A stretch of 64,000 nucleotides of DNA from Verrucomicrobium spinosum DSM 4136 = JCM 18804 (GTDB lineage: Bacteria > Verrucomicrobiota > Verrucomicrobiia > Verrucomicrobiales > Verrucomicrobiaceae): NCBI RefSeq assembly GCF_000172155.1, contig NZ_ABIZ01000001.1, forward strand, positions 3,753,105 through 3,817,104. Reading direction: 5' to 3'. Position numbers and translations under genes: made by a program. Shown here piece after piece: positions 50,100-58,800 of this stretch (its first letter is position 1; the number at the start of each line of letters is the position of its first letter). The notes beneath the pieces were generated by a model. That model was not told the origin of the DNA. It made no database searches and saw only the letters and a list, made by a program, of their open reading frames with translations.

Positions 50100-52484
50100 A
50101 TGAAGCTGCTGGCAATCGCCTTCTGGACGGTACTGTTTGGGATGACAGGGTGGGCTCAGCAGCCGCCGCCTAAACTGCCGGACATAGGCACGATGGTGAA
50201 GCCCGCGGAACCGGTGGAGCCGGTGCTCCCAGATTTCTTCTCTCTGGCCCAAGTGGCGGAGCAGGCCCAAAACACGGATCTGGAGATGGAAGTGCTCCGG
50301 GCTGATGCAGAGGGCGTGAAGGTGGAAAGCGGAGTGACCGCCCGGCTTGGTAAACTGGCTGCCGAGATAACTGCACGAAACGCAGAGACGGCGGCCATCC
50401 TGGGTGCCTCTCCAGGCCTGGATGCGCTACAGTCACAGGAAGCTGTGTGGACAGAGATGCGACGCTTGCTTGGCACGTGGCAAAGTGAACTGGCTGCCCG
50501 GGCGGATCACCTGGAGAGGCGTGACCAGCGTCTGAGTAAACTGGCGGAGACCTGGCAGAAGACTTTGGATGAAGCAAAGAAGGCAGGGGCCATGCCGGAA
50601 GTTCTAAAGCGGATCAGTGCGGTGATGGATCAGATCCAAAAGACGCGCGTTGCGGGTCAAAAAGCCAGTGGCGGGATTGTGGCGTTGCAAACGAAAGTGA
50701 GCACTGAAGATGCCCGCGCCAGGGAGATGCAGGTCGCCATCACCCAGGCGCAGAGTCGGGCAATGCGGATGCTTCTACAGCCTGATGCACCGATGATCTG
50801 GAGGTCGGACGCGCTCCAGCGTTCGGCGGATGTGATGAGACTGGAGGCTGGCGAGGCCCTACCGGTACAGTGGTCAGCTCTGGGGGAGTACCTGCTGCGC
50901 CAACGGGGTGCCTTGGTATTGCACGCACTGATTGTCACCGCTTTTTTTCTGCTCATCACCTGGATGCGACGCCATGTGGGGCAATGGGCGGTGGGGGATG
51001 AATCCCTGCGTGGGGCAGCGGTGGTCTTTGGCGTGCCGAAGAGCACCGCGCTGGTTCTTTCCGTCCTGGTCAGCGGCTGGATCTATCCCCAGCCTCCCCG
51101 AATCCTCTGGGCGGTGGTGGGAGGCGTGGCGCTGGCGCCGACCCTTTATGTGCTGCACCATCTGGTGGCGGGATCGTTGCGGAAGCTCCTCTATGGCCTG
51201 ACTGGTTTTTATCTCTTCGGTGTGATCTTGAACCTCGCTGCGCCCTGGCCGGTGATGACTCGTTTTCTTTTCCTGGGGGAAACGCTGGCGGGCGCCTTGT
51301 TTTGTCTTTGGTTTTTGCGTCGCGCTGCAAAGCCCGATGATGCCTCATCACGGCTCTGGTCCATTACCCTGCTGGCAGTGAGGATGGCCATGGCGGTGTT
51401 TGGCGTGGCGTTTGTGATGAATGCCCTGGGCTACGTCGGGTTGGCGAGATTCCTGACAGCCGGTCTGTTCAAAAGCACCTACCTGGCGCTCGTCCTCAAC
51501 GCAGCGGTCAATGTGGTGGACGCGCTGGTAGGTTGTTTCCTCCACTTCCGGCCGGTGGCGAAACTGCGTGCCGTGCAGCGACACCGGCCCATGTTGCGTC
51601 GCCGCAGCAGCCGGCTGTTGCGCTGGCTCGCCGGGTTCTGGTGGGTCACCTCCACCCTGGAAGTGCTGTCCCTGAAGCGACCGGTGTTCGAAGCCATCGA
51701 GACCGCCCTGACGAGCAACTGGATTCTGGGATCTGCCACTCTTTCAATTGGCGGTGTCGTCACTTTTGGATTGATGGTGACGGGGGCGTTTCTGCTGTCC
51801 CGGATGCTGCGTTTCGTGCTGGAGGAGGACATCTATCCCCGGGTCCGTCTGGCACGAGGTGTTCCCTACGCGATCTCCACGATGCTGCACTATGTGATCC
51901 TGCTGGTGGGATTTGTGCTGGCGGTGGCGGCACTGGGGTATGACATGACAAAGTTCACCATCCTGGCCGGTGCGTTCGGCGTGGGGCTGGGTTTTGGGAT
52001 GCAGAACATCGTGAACAATTTCGTCTCTGGCCTGATCCTGCTCTTTGAGCGTCCTGTGCAGGTAGGGGACATCATCCAACTGGAGGCCGTCACCGGAGTG
52101 GTGACGCATATCGGAATCCGGGCCAGCATCGTCAAGGTGGGGGATGGTTCTGAAGTCGTGGTCCCCAACGGCAAACTCATCGCAGACCGCTTTACGAACT
52201 GGACGCTAACTGACCGCAAAAGGCGCCTGGAAGTGGCGGTAACGGTTGGGAAGGATGCCGACCCCCAACGCGTGATGGAGGTTATCAACGGGGTAGCAGT
52301 GGGCCATCCGCTGGTGGCGACTGCTCCTGCACCGCAAACCTGCCTCACCGAGTTCGTGGCCGGGGGCATTAAGTTTGAGCTGCGAGTGTGGACAAACCGG
52401 TTCGAAGACGCCCGCCCCCTCTGTAGTGACTTGAATGTTGCAGTCCATAAAGCCCTCACGGAGCAGGGGATAGCGCTGCTTTAA
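50100..52484 (+). CDS. Large MscS-type mechanosensitive channel
   Basis: 794 residues. A signal peptide (1-21) is followed by a long periplasmic coiled-coil region (about 40-230), around ten membrane helices, and a C-terminal MscS core. The pore helix carries the Ala/Gly pattern LAGAFGVGLGFGMQNIVNNFVSG, then LILLFERPVQVGDIIQL and the beta domain VVVPNGKLIADRFTNWTLTD. The plan is that of MscK or YbdG/YjeP-like large MscS proteins, which open on membrane tension during osmotic downshift. It is divergent from the TetR gene with a shared regulatory region. Confidence 0.9.
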   Translation: MKLLAIAFWTVLFGMTGWAQQPPPKLPDIGTMVKPAEPVEPVLPDFFSLAQVAEQAQNTDLEMEVLRADAEGVKVESGVTARLGKLAAEITARNAETAAILGASPGLDALQSQEAVWTEMRRLLGTWQSELAARADHLERRDQRLSKLAETWQKTLDEAKKAGAMPEVLKRISAVMDQIQKTRVAGQKASGGIVALQTKVSTEDARAREMQVAITQAQSRAMRMLLQPDAPMIWRSDALQRSADVMRLEAGEALPVQWSALGEYLLRQRGALVLHALIVTAFFLLITWMRRHVGQWAVGDESLRGAAVVFGVPKSTALVLSVLVSGWIYPQPPRILWAVVGGVALAPTLYVLHHLVAGSLRKLLYGLTGFYLFGVILNLAAPWPVMTRFLFLGETLAGALFCLWFLRRAAKPDDASSRLWSITLLAVRMAMAVFGVAFVMNALGYVGLARFLTAGLFKSTYLALVLNAAVNVVDALVGCFLHFRPVAKLRAVQRHRPMLRRRSSRLLRWLAGFWWVTSTLEVLSLKRPVFEAIETALTSNWILGSATLSIGGVVTFGLMVTGAFLLSRMLRFVLEEDIYPRVRLARGVPYAISTMLHYVILLVGFVLAVAALGYDMTKFTILAGAFGVGLGFGMQNIVNNFVSGLILLFERPVQVGDIIQLEAVTGVVTHIGIRASIVKVGDGSEVVVPNGKLIADRFTNWTLTDRKRRLEVAVTVGKDADPQRVMEVINGVAVGHPLVATAPAPQTCLTEFVAGGIKFELRVWTNRFEDARPLCSDLNVAVHKALTEQGIALL

Positions 52485-52568
52485 CAATAGCTAAAAATTT
52501 ACCCTCAACGCTGGTCGTTCTGGCGATGTCCCATTGGATGACTCCCGAACTCCTGAATTGAGGTTCTT

Positions 52569-53264
52569 ATGCATGCTAGTAGATGGGTGACATGTCTTCG
52601 TCCGGTCGCCGGATGGGCCGTTGTCGTAGCTTGCTGGTTCGGCCTGGGGCTGAGATGGGTTACGGCGGACCCGGTGGTTGAGCTGAAAGACCTTGAAGCG
52701 AAGGCTCTGGCTGGGGAGGGGGCAGCGCAGCTGGCTCTGGCGATTCGGTACGACGGTCGCGAGCGGTCCGATGATCATGATATGGGCAAAGCCTTTCATT
52801 GGTACAAAGAGGCTGCCGCCAAGGGCTATGCGGAGGCACAGGCAGCTTTGGGGCTCATCTACATGAAGGGTGAGGGTACCCCTGAAGATTATGCTGAGGG
52901 GGCGAAGTGGTTTCGCCAGGCCTCCGAGCAGGGGCATCCCGTGGCTCAAATGAACCTCGCAAGCTGCTATGCCAACGGACATGGGCTCCCCCGAGACCTC
53001 AAGGAGGCGGCCAGATGGTTCCGCGAATCGGCGGAGCGGAATGAGCCGATGGCTCAATATTATCTGGGAATATTGTATGGTCGGGGCGAGGGGGTGCCGC
53101 AGAGTTACATAGAGGCCTACAAGTGGCTCACTGCTTCCGCTGCGCAGGGGGTGAAAGAGGCTCGCGAAAGCTTGGAAACGCTGGACTCCGTGCTCAGTGC
53201 AACGGAGTTGGAAGCCGCAAGGAAAGCGGCGGCGAGCATGCGGCTCAGTCTTGTGGGGCGATAA
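52569..53264 (+). CDS. Secreted Sel1-like repeat protein
   Basis: 231 residues. After an N-terminal signal or anchor (residues 15-33) come about five Sel1-like repeats of 36 residues, each with the A-x3-L-G-x2-Y pattern: GKAFHWYKEAAAKGYAEAQ, GAKWFRQASEQGHPVAQ, AARWFRESAERNEPMAQ and EAYKWLTASAAQGVKEA. Such solenoids act as scaffolds for protein-protein contacts in the periplasm. No enzymatic motif; partners unknown. It follows the MscS gene by 84 bp on the same strand. Confidence 0.85.
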   Translation: MHASRWVTCLRPVAGWAVVVACWFGLGLRWVTADPVVELKDLEAKALAGEGAAQLALAIRYDGRERSDDHDMGKAFHWYKEAAAKGYAEAQAALGLIYMKGEGTPEDYAEGAKWFRQASEQGHPVAQMNLASCYANGHGLPRDLKEAARWFRESAERNEPMAQYYLGILYGRGEGVPQSYIEAYKWLTASAAQGVKEARESLETLDSVLSATELEAARKAAASMRLSLVGR

Positions 53265-53330
53265 GGGGCGCGAAGTGCCCGGTCGCAATCACGCTTGCCT
53301 CTATTGGGGCGTGGTCCTAGCATCAGGCCC

Positions 53331-54101
53331 ATGAACGCATCCCGGTATCTCCGACCCCGCCTTCTGCATGGTGCCGTGGCCTGTCTGGCCGCAACCATCT
53401 CTTTCGCCAGCAGCCGACTTGCTGCTCAGGCTGCTGCTCCTCTCTCCACGGTGGAGACGGCTCTGGCTACTCCGGGCAAGCGCCCTGACCCCGCCAGGTT
53501 TGAAAAGGATCTGGCCAAGTTTGACGCCGAATTCAAGGCGAAGCCGGTCAAGGGAGGGATCGTCTTCACGGGCAGTTCTAGCATCCGTCTCTGGAAGACC
53601 GAGGAAGCGTTTCCCAATCTGCCGGTACTGAACCGTGGCTTTGGTGGATCGGTTGCGAATGACCTGGTGGTGCACGCGGAGCGTGTGGTGCTGCGGTACG
53701 AACCCAAGGTATTGGTAGTTTACACAGGCAGCAATGACTTGAATGCGAAGCTGAACCCCGAGGAGGTTCTGGCCGACTATACAGCCTTCCTGAACCTGGT
53801 GCACGAGAAGCTGCCTGACTGCCGGATCGTCATCAATTCGGTGAAGATCTCGGAGTTGCGTCTCAAACAAATTCCCGCCGTGAAGCAGCTCAACAGCCTT
53901 TTGCAGGCATGGTGCGAGGGCAAAAACTGGGTTCGGTGGCTGGAGTCGATGAACTACCTGATGGACGAGAAGGGGTTGCCCAAGAACGAGTTATTTCGCA
54001 AAGATAAGCTTCATCTCAACGAAGCCGGTTACGCGAAATGGAACGAGATCATCGAGCCTGTCATCAAAGAGGAGTGGACGAAGGCCGGAGGCAAGGCCTG
54101 A
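53331..54101 (+). CDS. Secreted SGNH/GDSL-family hydrolase
   Basis: 256 residues from ATG 53331, with a signal peptide (about 1-33). The SGNH blocks are FTGSSSIRLW (catalytic Ser), NRGFGGS (oxyanion Gly), VYTGSNDLN (Asn), and DKLHLNEAGY (Asp-His). These are the four signatures of GDSL-like lipase/acylhydrolases, here the subfamily common in Planctomycetes and Verrucomicrobia. It should hydrolyse an ester, possibly acetyl groups on polysaccharide. Starts 67 bp after the Sel1 gene; a longer frame from 53295 exists but lacks a signal. Confidence 0.88.
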   Translation: MNASRYLRPRLLHGAVACLAATISFASSRLAAQAAAPLSTVETALATPGKRPDPARFEKDLAKFDAEFKAKPVKGGIVFTGSSSIRLWKTEEAFPNLPVLNRGFGGSVANDLVVHAERVVLRYEPKVLVVYTGSNDLNAKLNPEEVLADYTAFLNLVHEKLPDCRIVINSVKISELRLKQIPAVKQLNSLLQAWCEGKNWVRWLESMNYLMDEKGLPKNELFRKDKLHLNEAGYAKWNEIIEPVIKEEWTKAGGKA

Positions 54102-54177
54102 TGAAGCGCGTCTTATTATTTGCGGCTGCCAACAACTGTTTACTGGAGTAAAAAGTTCAGTTCGATTGATTAATGTC

Positions 54178-54206
54178 TTGGCACGGACGATGCAGTTTCA
54201 TAATAA
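54178..54206 (+). promoter_or_regulatory. Strong sigma-70-like promoter in intergenic region
   Basis: TTGGCA (54178-54183), exactly 17 bases, TAATAA (54201-54206). The spacing and both hexamers are close to consensus, and there is no annotated gene on the plus strand before the terminator that follows about 100 bp later. Confidence 0.55.
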
Positions 54207-54212
54207 TGAGGC

Positions 54213-54346
54213 GTCCTGAAAAACTATCCTAAATTCCCCGGAATAAAGGATGGCTGAAAGGGCGAGCCAACTGATTTGTCAGGTGTCGAATGGTGTTGTG
54301 TTGTGTATGATGAAGGCGGTCCAGGTGGGCCGCCTTCATCATTTTT
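54213..54346 (+). ncRNA. Candidate small noncoding RNA
   Basis: The 130-base segment between the promoter at 54178-54206 and the terminator at 54307-54346 does not carry a convincing coding frame. It includes small complementary stretches (GGCT/AGCC; CTGA/TCAG). The terminator overlaps the 3' end of the minus-strand lipoprotein gene by a few bases, so it could also act in cis as an antisense to that transcript's end. Confidence 0.4.
54307..54346 (+). terminator. Rho-independent terminator
   Basis: ATGATGAAGGCGG (54307-54319) pairs perfectly with CCGCCTTCATCAT (54330-54342), 13 bp, loop of 10, then TTTT. It points along the plus strand and closes the candidate small RNA (or a long SGNH-gene transcript). 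Confidence 0.8.
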
Positions 54347-54809
54347 CACGCTTGGGTGAAGCGGGCCGCTGGAGTTCAAACACCCCATTGTCGATGTTGC
54401 AGCGGTAAGTTGCCTTGAACTCGGCTGGGGTGGCCTTCCCTTCATAGTGATAGACTCCGCCGACGAGGGCTCCAAGATCCTGCTGGCCCGTCACCCGGCC
54501 CCGGCGGTCCACCAGATGGCGTGCCGTGTAGCCGCCACTCAGCACTCTGGCCCACGTGGCGTGGTAGCGAAAATCGTAGGCAGTGTTCTTTCCTTGCTCC
54601 TCTACGGGGGTGACGATTGCCTTGAGCTTCCCATGATGCCCGTTGTGCCGGCTGTACCAGAGCCCTTCCCAGGCCCCAGTCAGATCCTTGGGCGGGTTTT
54701 GGGTATCACGGGCAGCAGCTTTGTTCCAATCACTCTGGTAGCCTAGGGAGCAGCTTGAAAGTAGGGACGCACTGAGAGCGAGGATCAGGAGTGTGAGGCG
54801 AGCAGGCAT
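54339..54809 (-). CDS. Small putative lipoprotein
   Basis: 156 residues from ATG 54809. Lipobox SLLSSC (C20) after a 15-residue hydrophobic stretch indicates a lipid-anchored envelope protein. The mature part is rich in beta-forming segments: GAWEGLWYSRHNGHHGKLKAIVTP, DFRYHATWARVLSGGYTARHLV, GALVGGVYHYEGKATPAEFKATY. That would fit a small barrel or lipocalin-like domain, but I do not recognise a family. Single gene, divergent from the SDR gene. Confidence 0.7.
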   Translation of the reverse strand: MPARLTLLILALSASLLSSCSLGYQSDWNKAAARDTQNPPKDLTGAWEGLWYSRHNGHHGKLKAIVTPVEEQGKNTAYDFRYHATWARVLSGGYTARHLVDRRGRVTGQQDLGALVGGVYHYEGKATPAEFKATYRCNIDNGVFELQRPASPKREK

Positions 54810-54910
54810 GGTGATAGGAAAGTGAAGCAGATGAAGCGCGATGAACCATGCACCGGAGGTCGCTGGTGGAACCAGCGTCTTGCCATGCCCCGGGCAGACC
54901 GCTACGCTGC

Positions 54911-55726
54911 ATGCTGATGAATGGAGCAAGCGATGTCAAGGATCTGGTGGTGGTGGTGGTGGGTGGAACGACTGGCCTGGGGCTCTCAGCGGCCAAGGCG
55001 CTGTCGGTTGCCGGGGCGCGTCTGGTTGTCGTGGGGCGGTCTGGCGACAGTTTGGAATCGGCACTGCTTGTGCTGGGGAGTGGAGCGTGTGGCCTGGCGG
55101 GTGACGCCGTGCTTCCTGAGACATCTGAGCGTGCGGTGGAACTGGCAGTAAAGCAGTTTGGCCGGCTGGACGGGCTCTACCATGTTGCTGGAGGCAGCGG
55201 TCGTTCCAGAGGTGATGGGCCTCTCCATGAACTCACGGACGAGGGCTGGGACTACACACTCGACCTTAACCTTAAATCTTTGTTCAACTCCAATCGGGCA
55301 GCCGTGAGGCAGTTCCTAAAACAAGGGGGTGGGGGCGCAATCCTGAACATGGCAAGTGTGCTCGGGTGGTCGCCGTCGCCAAAGTATTTTGCCAGTCATG
55401 CCTATGCGGCAGCCAAGGCCGGGATCGCCGGTTTCAGCAAAGCCACTGCCGCGTACTATGCGCCTCACAACATCCGGATCAATGTGATCGCTCCCGCTCT
55501 GGTGGAGACACCAATGTCCCGCCGGGCAGTGGGAGATGAAGAAATTGTTCAGTTCGTTTCCAGCAAGCAACCTCTTGATGGGGGGCGGGTGGGAGTGCCG
55601 GGAGACTTGGATGGTGCTGCAGTCTTTTTGCTCTCCCGTCAGGCGCGGTATGTGACGGGTCAGGTACTTGCGGTTGACGGCGGATGGAGCGTCACGGAGG
55701 GTCAGCGCGGCGGGGCGTCCAACTGA
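54911..55726 (+). CDS. Short-chain dehydrogenase/reductase
   Basis: About 271 residues (start at 54911 or 54917). The NAD(P) motif is GGTTGLG, preceded by a run of five Val encoded by a TGG-rich repeat. Catalytic residues are Ser in NMASVLGWS, Tyr and Lys in HAYAAAKAG, with Asn in LNLKSLFNSN. A C-terminal GQVLAVDGGWSV is typical of classical SDRs. It reduces or oxidises a ketone/alcohol; substrate unknown. It sits 30 bp before a ROK sugar kinase on the same strand, hinting at sugar metabolism. Confidence 0.85.
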   Translation: MLMNGASDVKDLVVVVVGGTTGLGLSAAKALSVAGARLVVVGRSGDSLESALLVLGSGACGLAGDAVLPETSERAVELAVKQFGRLDGLYHVAGGSGRSRGDGPLHELTDEGWDYTLDLNLKSLFNSNRAAVRQFLKQGGGGAILNMASVLGWSPSPKYFASHAYAAAKAGIAGFSKATAAYYAPHNIRINVIAPALVETPMSRRAVGDEEIVQFVSSKQPLDGGRVGVPGDLDGAAVFLLSRQARYVTGQVLAVDGGWSVTEGQRGGASN

Positions 55727-55756
55727 TCCCGGCCGTTATCGCAGCAGCTTCCCAGC

Positions 55757-56674
55757 ATGGATCTCATTGGAATCGACATTGGCGGCACCAACATCAAGGC
55801 CGGACTTTTTGACAGTGAAACGGGTCAGTTTCTGGAGCGCGCCACCTTGCCCACGAATGATGGGATCATGGTGGACGGAGTGCCCGCCTGGGCTGAGGCC
55901 GTGAAGACTCTGATCGCAGGCTTCGAAGGTGCCAGAGGCCGCTCTGCGATACCGGTGGGAATCTCGGCGCCTGGACTGGCGGCCCGTAACGGGCAGACCA
56001 TCCAGTGGATGCGAGGACGCATGGCGGGGCTGGAAGGCTTTACCTGGGCTGCTTTTCTGGGCCGGGAAGTGCAAGTGCTCAACGATGCGCATGCTGCCTT
56101 GTTGGGAGAGGTCTGGAAAGGGGCCGCAGAGGGATCACGCGATGTGGTGATGCTGACCCTGGGTACGGGCGTAGGGGGAGCGGTTATTTCAGATGGGCGA
56201 CTGCTTCGCGGCCATCTAGGGAGGGCTGGTCATCTGGGACACATCACCGTCAACTTTATCGGGCCGGGCGACATTGTGGGGACGCCGGGCAGCCTGGAGG
56301 ACGCTGTGGGGAATGCCACGGTCGCCCTGCGCACGCAAGGCGGCTACCAGAACACCCGCGAGCTGCTGGAAGCGGTGCAAAGGGGAGATGGCATGGCCAG
56401 GGCAGTTTGGGAAAAGTCCATGCACGCGCTGGCAGCTGGGATGGTCTCACTCATCAATGCCTTTGACCCGCGGGATATCATATTGGGTGGCGGGATCGCT
56501 GCGGGGGCTTGGGAGCTGGTGATGGCGGGTGTCCGGCCGCATCTAAACGCCTCGGAGTGGTGTCCGACCGGGGAGCGTGTCAGGATCGTCCAGGCAAAGC
56601 TGGGAGAGTGGGCGGGAGCTTACGGTGCGGCGAAGACTGCCAGGCTGGGGGGCGTTGCGCGTTCCGACCCATGA
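55757..56674 (+). CDS. ROK-family sugar kinase
   Basis: 305 residues. Phosphate-binding loops: GIDIGGTNIKAGLF (residues 5-18) and LGTGVGGAVISDG, a catalytic Asp in VLNDAHAALLGE, and a C-terminal adenosine loop GGGIAAG. It phosphorylates a hexose such as glucose or a related sugar. The usual ROK zinc cluster CxCGxxGCxE is absent; the corresponding stretch reads GDIVGTPGSLED, with no Cys. This may place it in a divergent subgroup with another substrate. Directly downstream of the SDR gene and followed by a terminator. Confidence 0.85.
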   Translation: MDLIGIDIGGTNIKAGLFDSETGQFLERATLPTNDGIMVDGVPAWAEAVKTLIAGFEGARGRSAIPVGISAPGLAARNGQTIQWMRGRMAGLEGFTWAAFLGREVQVLNDAHAALLGEVWKGAAEGSRDVVMLTLGTGVGGAVISDGRLLRGHLGRAGHLGHITVNFIGPGDIVGTPGSLEDAVGNATVALRTQGGYQNTRELLEAVQRGDGMARAVWEKSMHALAAGMVSLINAFDPRDIILGGGIAAGAWELVMAGVRPHLNASEWCPTGERVRIVQAKLGEWAGAYGAAKTARLGGVARSDP

Positions 56675-56695
56675 CGCGCTGCCAGATAACGAAAG

Positions 56696-56726
56696 AGCCC
56701 TGCTCCCGGAATTGGGAAGCAGGGCT
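56696..56726. terminator. Hairpin terminator between ROK kinase and aldolase genes
   Basis: AGCCCTGCT (56696-56704) pairs with AGCAGGGCT (56718-56726), extended by CCC/GGG inside. It lies about 20 bp after the ROK stop and 33 bp before the convergent fba end, and can serve both. Confidence 0.7.
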
Positions 56727-56759
56727 TGAAAGCACAGGCGCGACAAGCCTGATGGCGGA

Positions 56760-57791
56760 TTAGACCGTCCCGTAGATGGTACGGCCGGTGCTGCGAAGGT
56801 CGTCGCAGGCCTGCTGGAGGCGCTTGGCGAGGCTGATCTCAGCCTTCTTCAGGTAACCACGGGGATCGTAGAGCTTCTTGTCACCCATTTCACCGTCGAT
56901 CTTCAGGACGCCGTCGTAGTTTTTGAACATGTGTTCCGCGATGGGGCGGGTAAAGGCGTACTGGGTATCCGTGTCAATGTTCATCTTGATGACGCCGTAG
57001 TCGAGCGTCTCACGGATTTCTTCCAGCGGAGTGCCTGAACCACCGTGGAAGACGAGGTCCATCTCTGCTTGGGCACCGTACTTGGCCGTTACAGCGGCCT
57101 GGCCATCACGGAGGATGGTGGGTTTGAGCTTCACGGCACCAGGCTTGTAGGCACCATGAACGTTGCCAAATGTGGCGGCAAACATGAACTGGCCAATGCC
57201 GTTAAGGGCTTCGTACACCTGCACCATGTCTTCCGGAGTGGTGTAAAGTTTCTCATTGGGCTGATCACCGTGGTCCACGCCATCTTCCTCACCACCAACG
57301 ACGCCGGCTTCGACTTCGAGGATGATTTCGTTGGCCACGCACTCCGCAAGGAGGGTCTTGGAAAGTTGCAGGTTCTCTTCAAGCGGCAGCTCGGAGGCGT
57401 CCAGCATGTGGGAGTTGAAGAGGTTGCCATTGCCTGCGGCACGACGGGCGGCGGTGGCGGCGATGAGGGGTTTGAGGAATGTATCCACCTTCTTGGGCTG
57501 GCAGTGGTCCGTGTGGAGGGCCACGAGCACATTGTAGCGCTCGGCCAGTCGATGGGCGGCTTCTGCGAGCACGATAGCCCCCAGGGCCATGTCTTTGACG
57601 GATGTGCCGGAGGCAAACTCGCCACCACCGGTGCTGACCTGGATGATGCCGTCGGACTTGGCGTCTGCAAATGCCTTGAGCGCGCCATTGATGGTCGTGA
57701 TGGAGGTCACGTTGATGGCGGGATAGGCATAACCGCCTTCCTGGGCGGCAGCCAGCATGGCGCGATATTGTGCAGGTGTAGCAATAGGCAT
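56760..57791 (-). CDS. fba: Class II fructose-bisphosphate aldolase
   Basis: 343 residues. Zinc ligands and substrate residues of class IIA aldolases: LHTDHCQPKK (His ligand), GEEDGVDH loop, FHGGSGTPLEEI, and MNIDTDTQYAF for phosphate and potassium binding. It splits fructose-1,6-bisphosphate to dihydroxyacetone phosphate and glyceraldehyde-3-phosphate in glycolysis and gluconeogenesis. Length and N-terminus (MPIATPAQYRAMLAAAQEGG) match the E. coli FbaA branch. Convergent with the ROK kinase; no operon partner. Confidence 0.95.
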   Translation of the reverse strand: MPIATPAQYRAMLAAAQEGGYAYPAINVTSITTINGALKAFADAKSDGIIQVSTGGGEFASGTSVKDMALGAIVLAEAAHRLAERYNVLVALHTDHCQPKKVDTFLKPLIAATAARRAAGNGNLFNSHMLDASELPLEENLQLSKTLLAECVANEIILEVEAGVVGGEEDGVDHGDQPNEKLYTTPEDMVQVYEALNGIGQFMFAATFGNVHGAYKPGAVKLKPTILRDGQAAVTAKYGAQAEMDLVFHGGSGTPLEEIRETLDYGVIKMNIDTDTQYAFTRPIAEHMFKNYDGVLKIDGEMGDKKLYDPRGYLKKAEISLAKRLQQACDDLRSTGRTIYGTV

Positions 57792-57948
57792 AGGCTAACC
57801 CTTAGAGCAGAATTCGGGCCGCCGCAACCCGCAAGACCCTTGACCAGAGCGCAACTTTTCCGATTGAGATGTGTTTCGTCCCCTTGTGAAGATGAAGTTG
57901 CCCTTGTCCAGCGTTGCGTTTTACACCAGCATGCTAATGGTCTTCTCC

Positions 57949-58773
57949 ATGAGAAGAGCGGCAGCAGTAGCAGCCATTGGGATGGCCTTCATGTTGGGAG
58001 GTCCCGCTAACTTGCCTGCACAGGGGCCTCGTCCGCCTGAGGGGGGAGCAGAAGGGAGCGGGCCCGGACCTGGACCCCGGCCTCCCAAATCCGGAATGGA
58101 CGGCAGGGACCGTGACAGGGATGGGCGCTCTGGATTTGGTCGTGGCGGCGATCGGGATCGCATGGATGTCTTCCGCACCATGACGGAGGAAGAACGCCAG
58201 CGGGTGCGAGACGCCTTTGAGAAGGCCTGGCAGAATCCTGCTGTCACCGCAGCCAGGGAGCGGTACCAAAAAGCGAACGATGAGTACCGAGAAACCTTAC
58301 AGAAGGCGCTCAAGGAGGCTGATCCCGTCGCGGTGGAATTGCTTGAGAAGCACAAACCCAAGGGCGGCCCCTTTGGTATGATGCCCATGCCGGATCCGAA
58401 TGATCCTGAATTTGTCAAAAAGGCGATCAACAGGCTCGGAATGGAGCTGCATGCCCTCTCCCGGGGGGAGAATCGGCGGTTCCCTACCAAAGAGATTGCA
58501 GAGAAAGTACAGGCCGACCCTGCTGTGAAAGCTGGGATTGAGGCGCTCGAGAAGGCCGCACCTGCCGGACGCTTGGAAGCTTGGGGCAAGCTGGTATCCA
58601 TCCTACAGGAAGTGGCCCGTAAAGAAATGCCGGTCCAAGAGGGCGGTTGGCGCCCAGGGCCGGGACCGGGGGCACCTCCCGGTCCTCCGGGGCCACCGCC
58701 TTTTGAAGAGCATCGGCCAGATAAAAGACCGGAAGCGGGCTCTGACTCACGCCCGGGCCCTGGCGGGAAGTGA
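57949..58773 (+). CDS. Secreted Pro/Gly-rich protein of unknown function
   Basis: 274 residues from ATG 57949 (an upstream in-frame ATG at 57892 is also possible). A signal peptide (AAAVAAIGMAFMLGG, cut near LPAQG) is followed by a low-complexity Gly/Pro/Arg/Asp region (about 25-75), then a helical core (76-220) with TEEERQRVRDAFEKAW and RYQKANDEYRETLQKALKEADP. It resembles periplasmic Spy/CpxP-like helical proteins in outline only. The C-terminus is again Pro/Gly-rich. Common type in Planctomycetes and Verrucomicrobia; role unknown. Confidence 0.6.
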   Translation: MRRAAAVAAIGMAFMLGGPANLPAQGPRPPEGGAEGSGPGPGPRPPKSGMDGRDRDRDGRSGFGRGGDRDRMDVFRTMTEEERQRVRDAFEKAWQNPAVTAARERYQKANDEYRETLQKALKEADPVAVELLEKHKPKGGPFGMMPMPDPNDPEFVKKAINRLGMELHALSRGENRRFPTKEIAEKVQADPAVKAGIEALEKAAPAGRLEAWGKLVSILQEVARKEMPVQEGGWRPGPGPGAPPGPPGPPPFEEHRPDKRPEAGSDSRPGPGGK

Positions 58774-58800
58774 TCTGCTTGCGTGTTGGAGAGCAGAGGG

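Noticed and set aside
54250-54405. 51-codon plus-strand frame starting at an ATG within the candidate small RNA
   Set aside because: It runs through the terminator hairpin and continues antisense into the lipoprotein gene, so it would not be transcribed in full.
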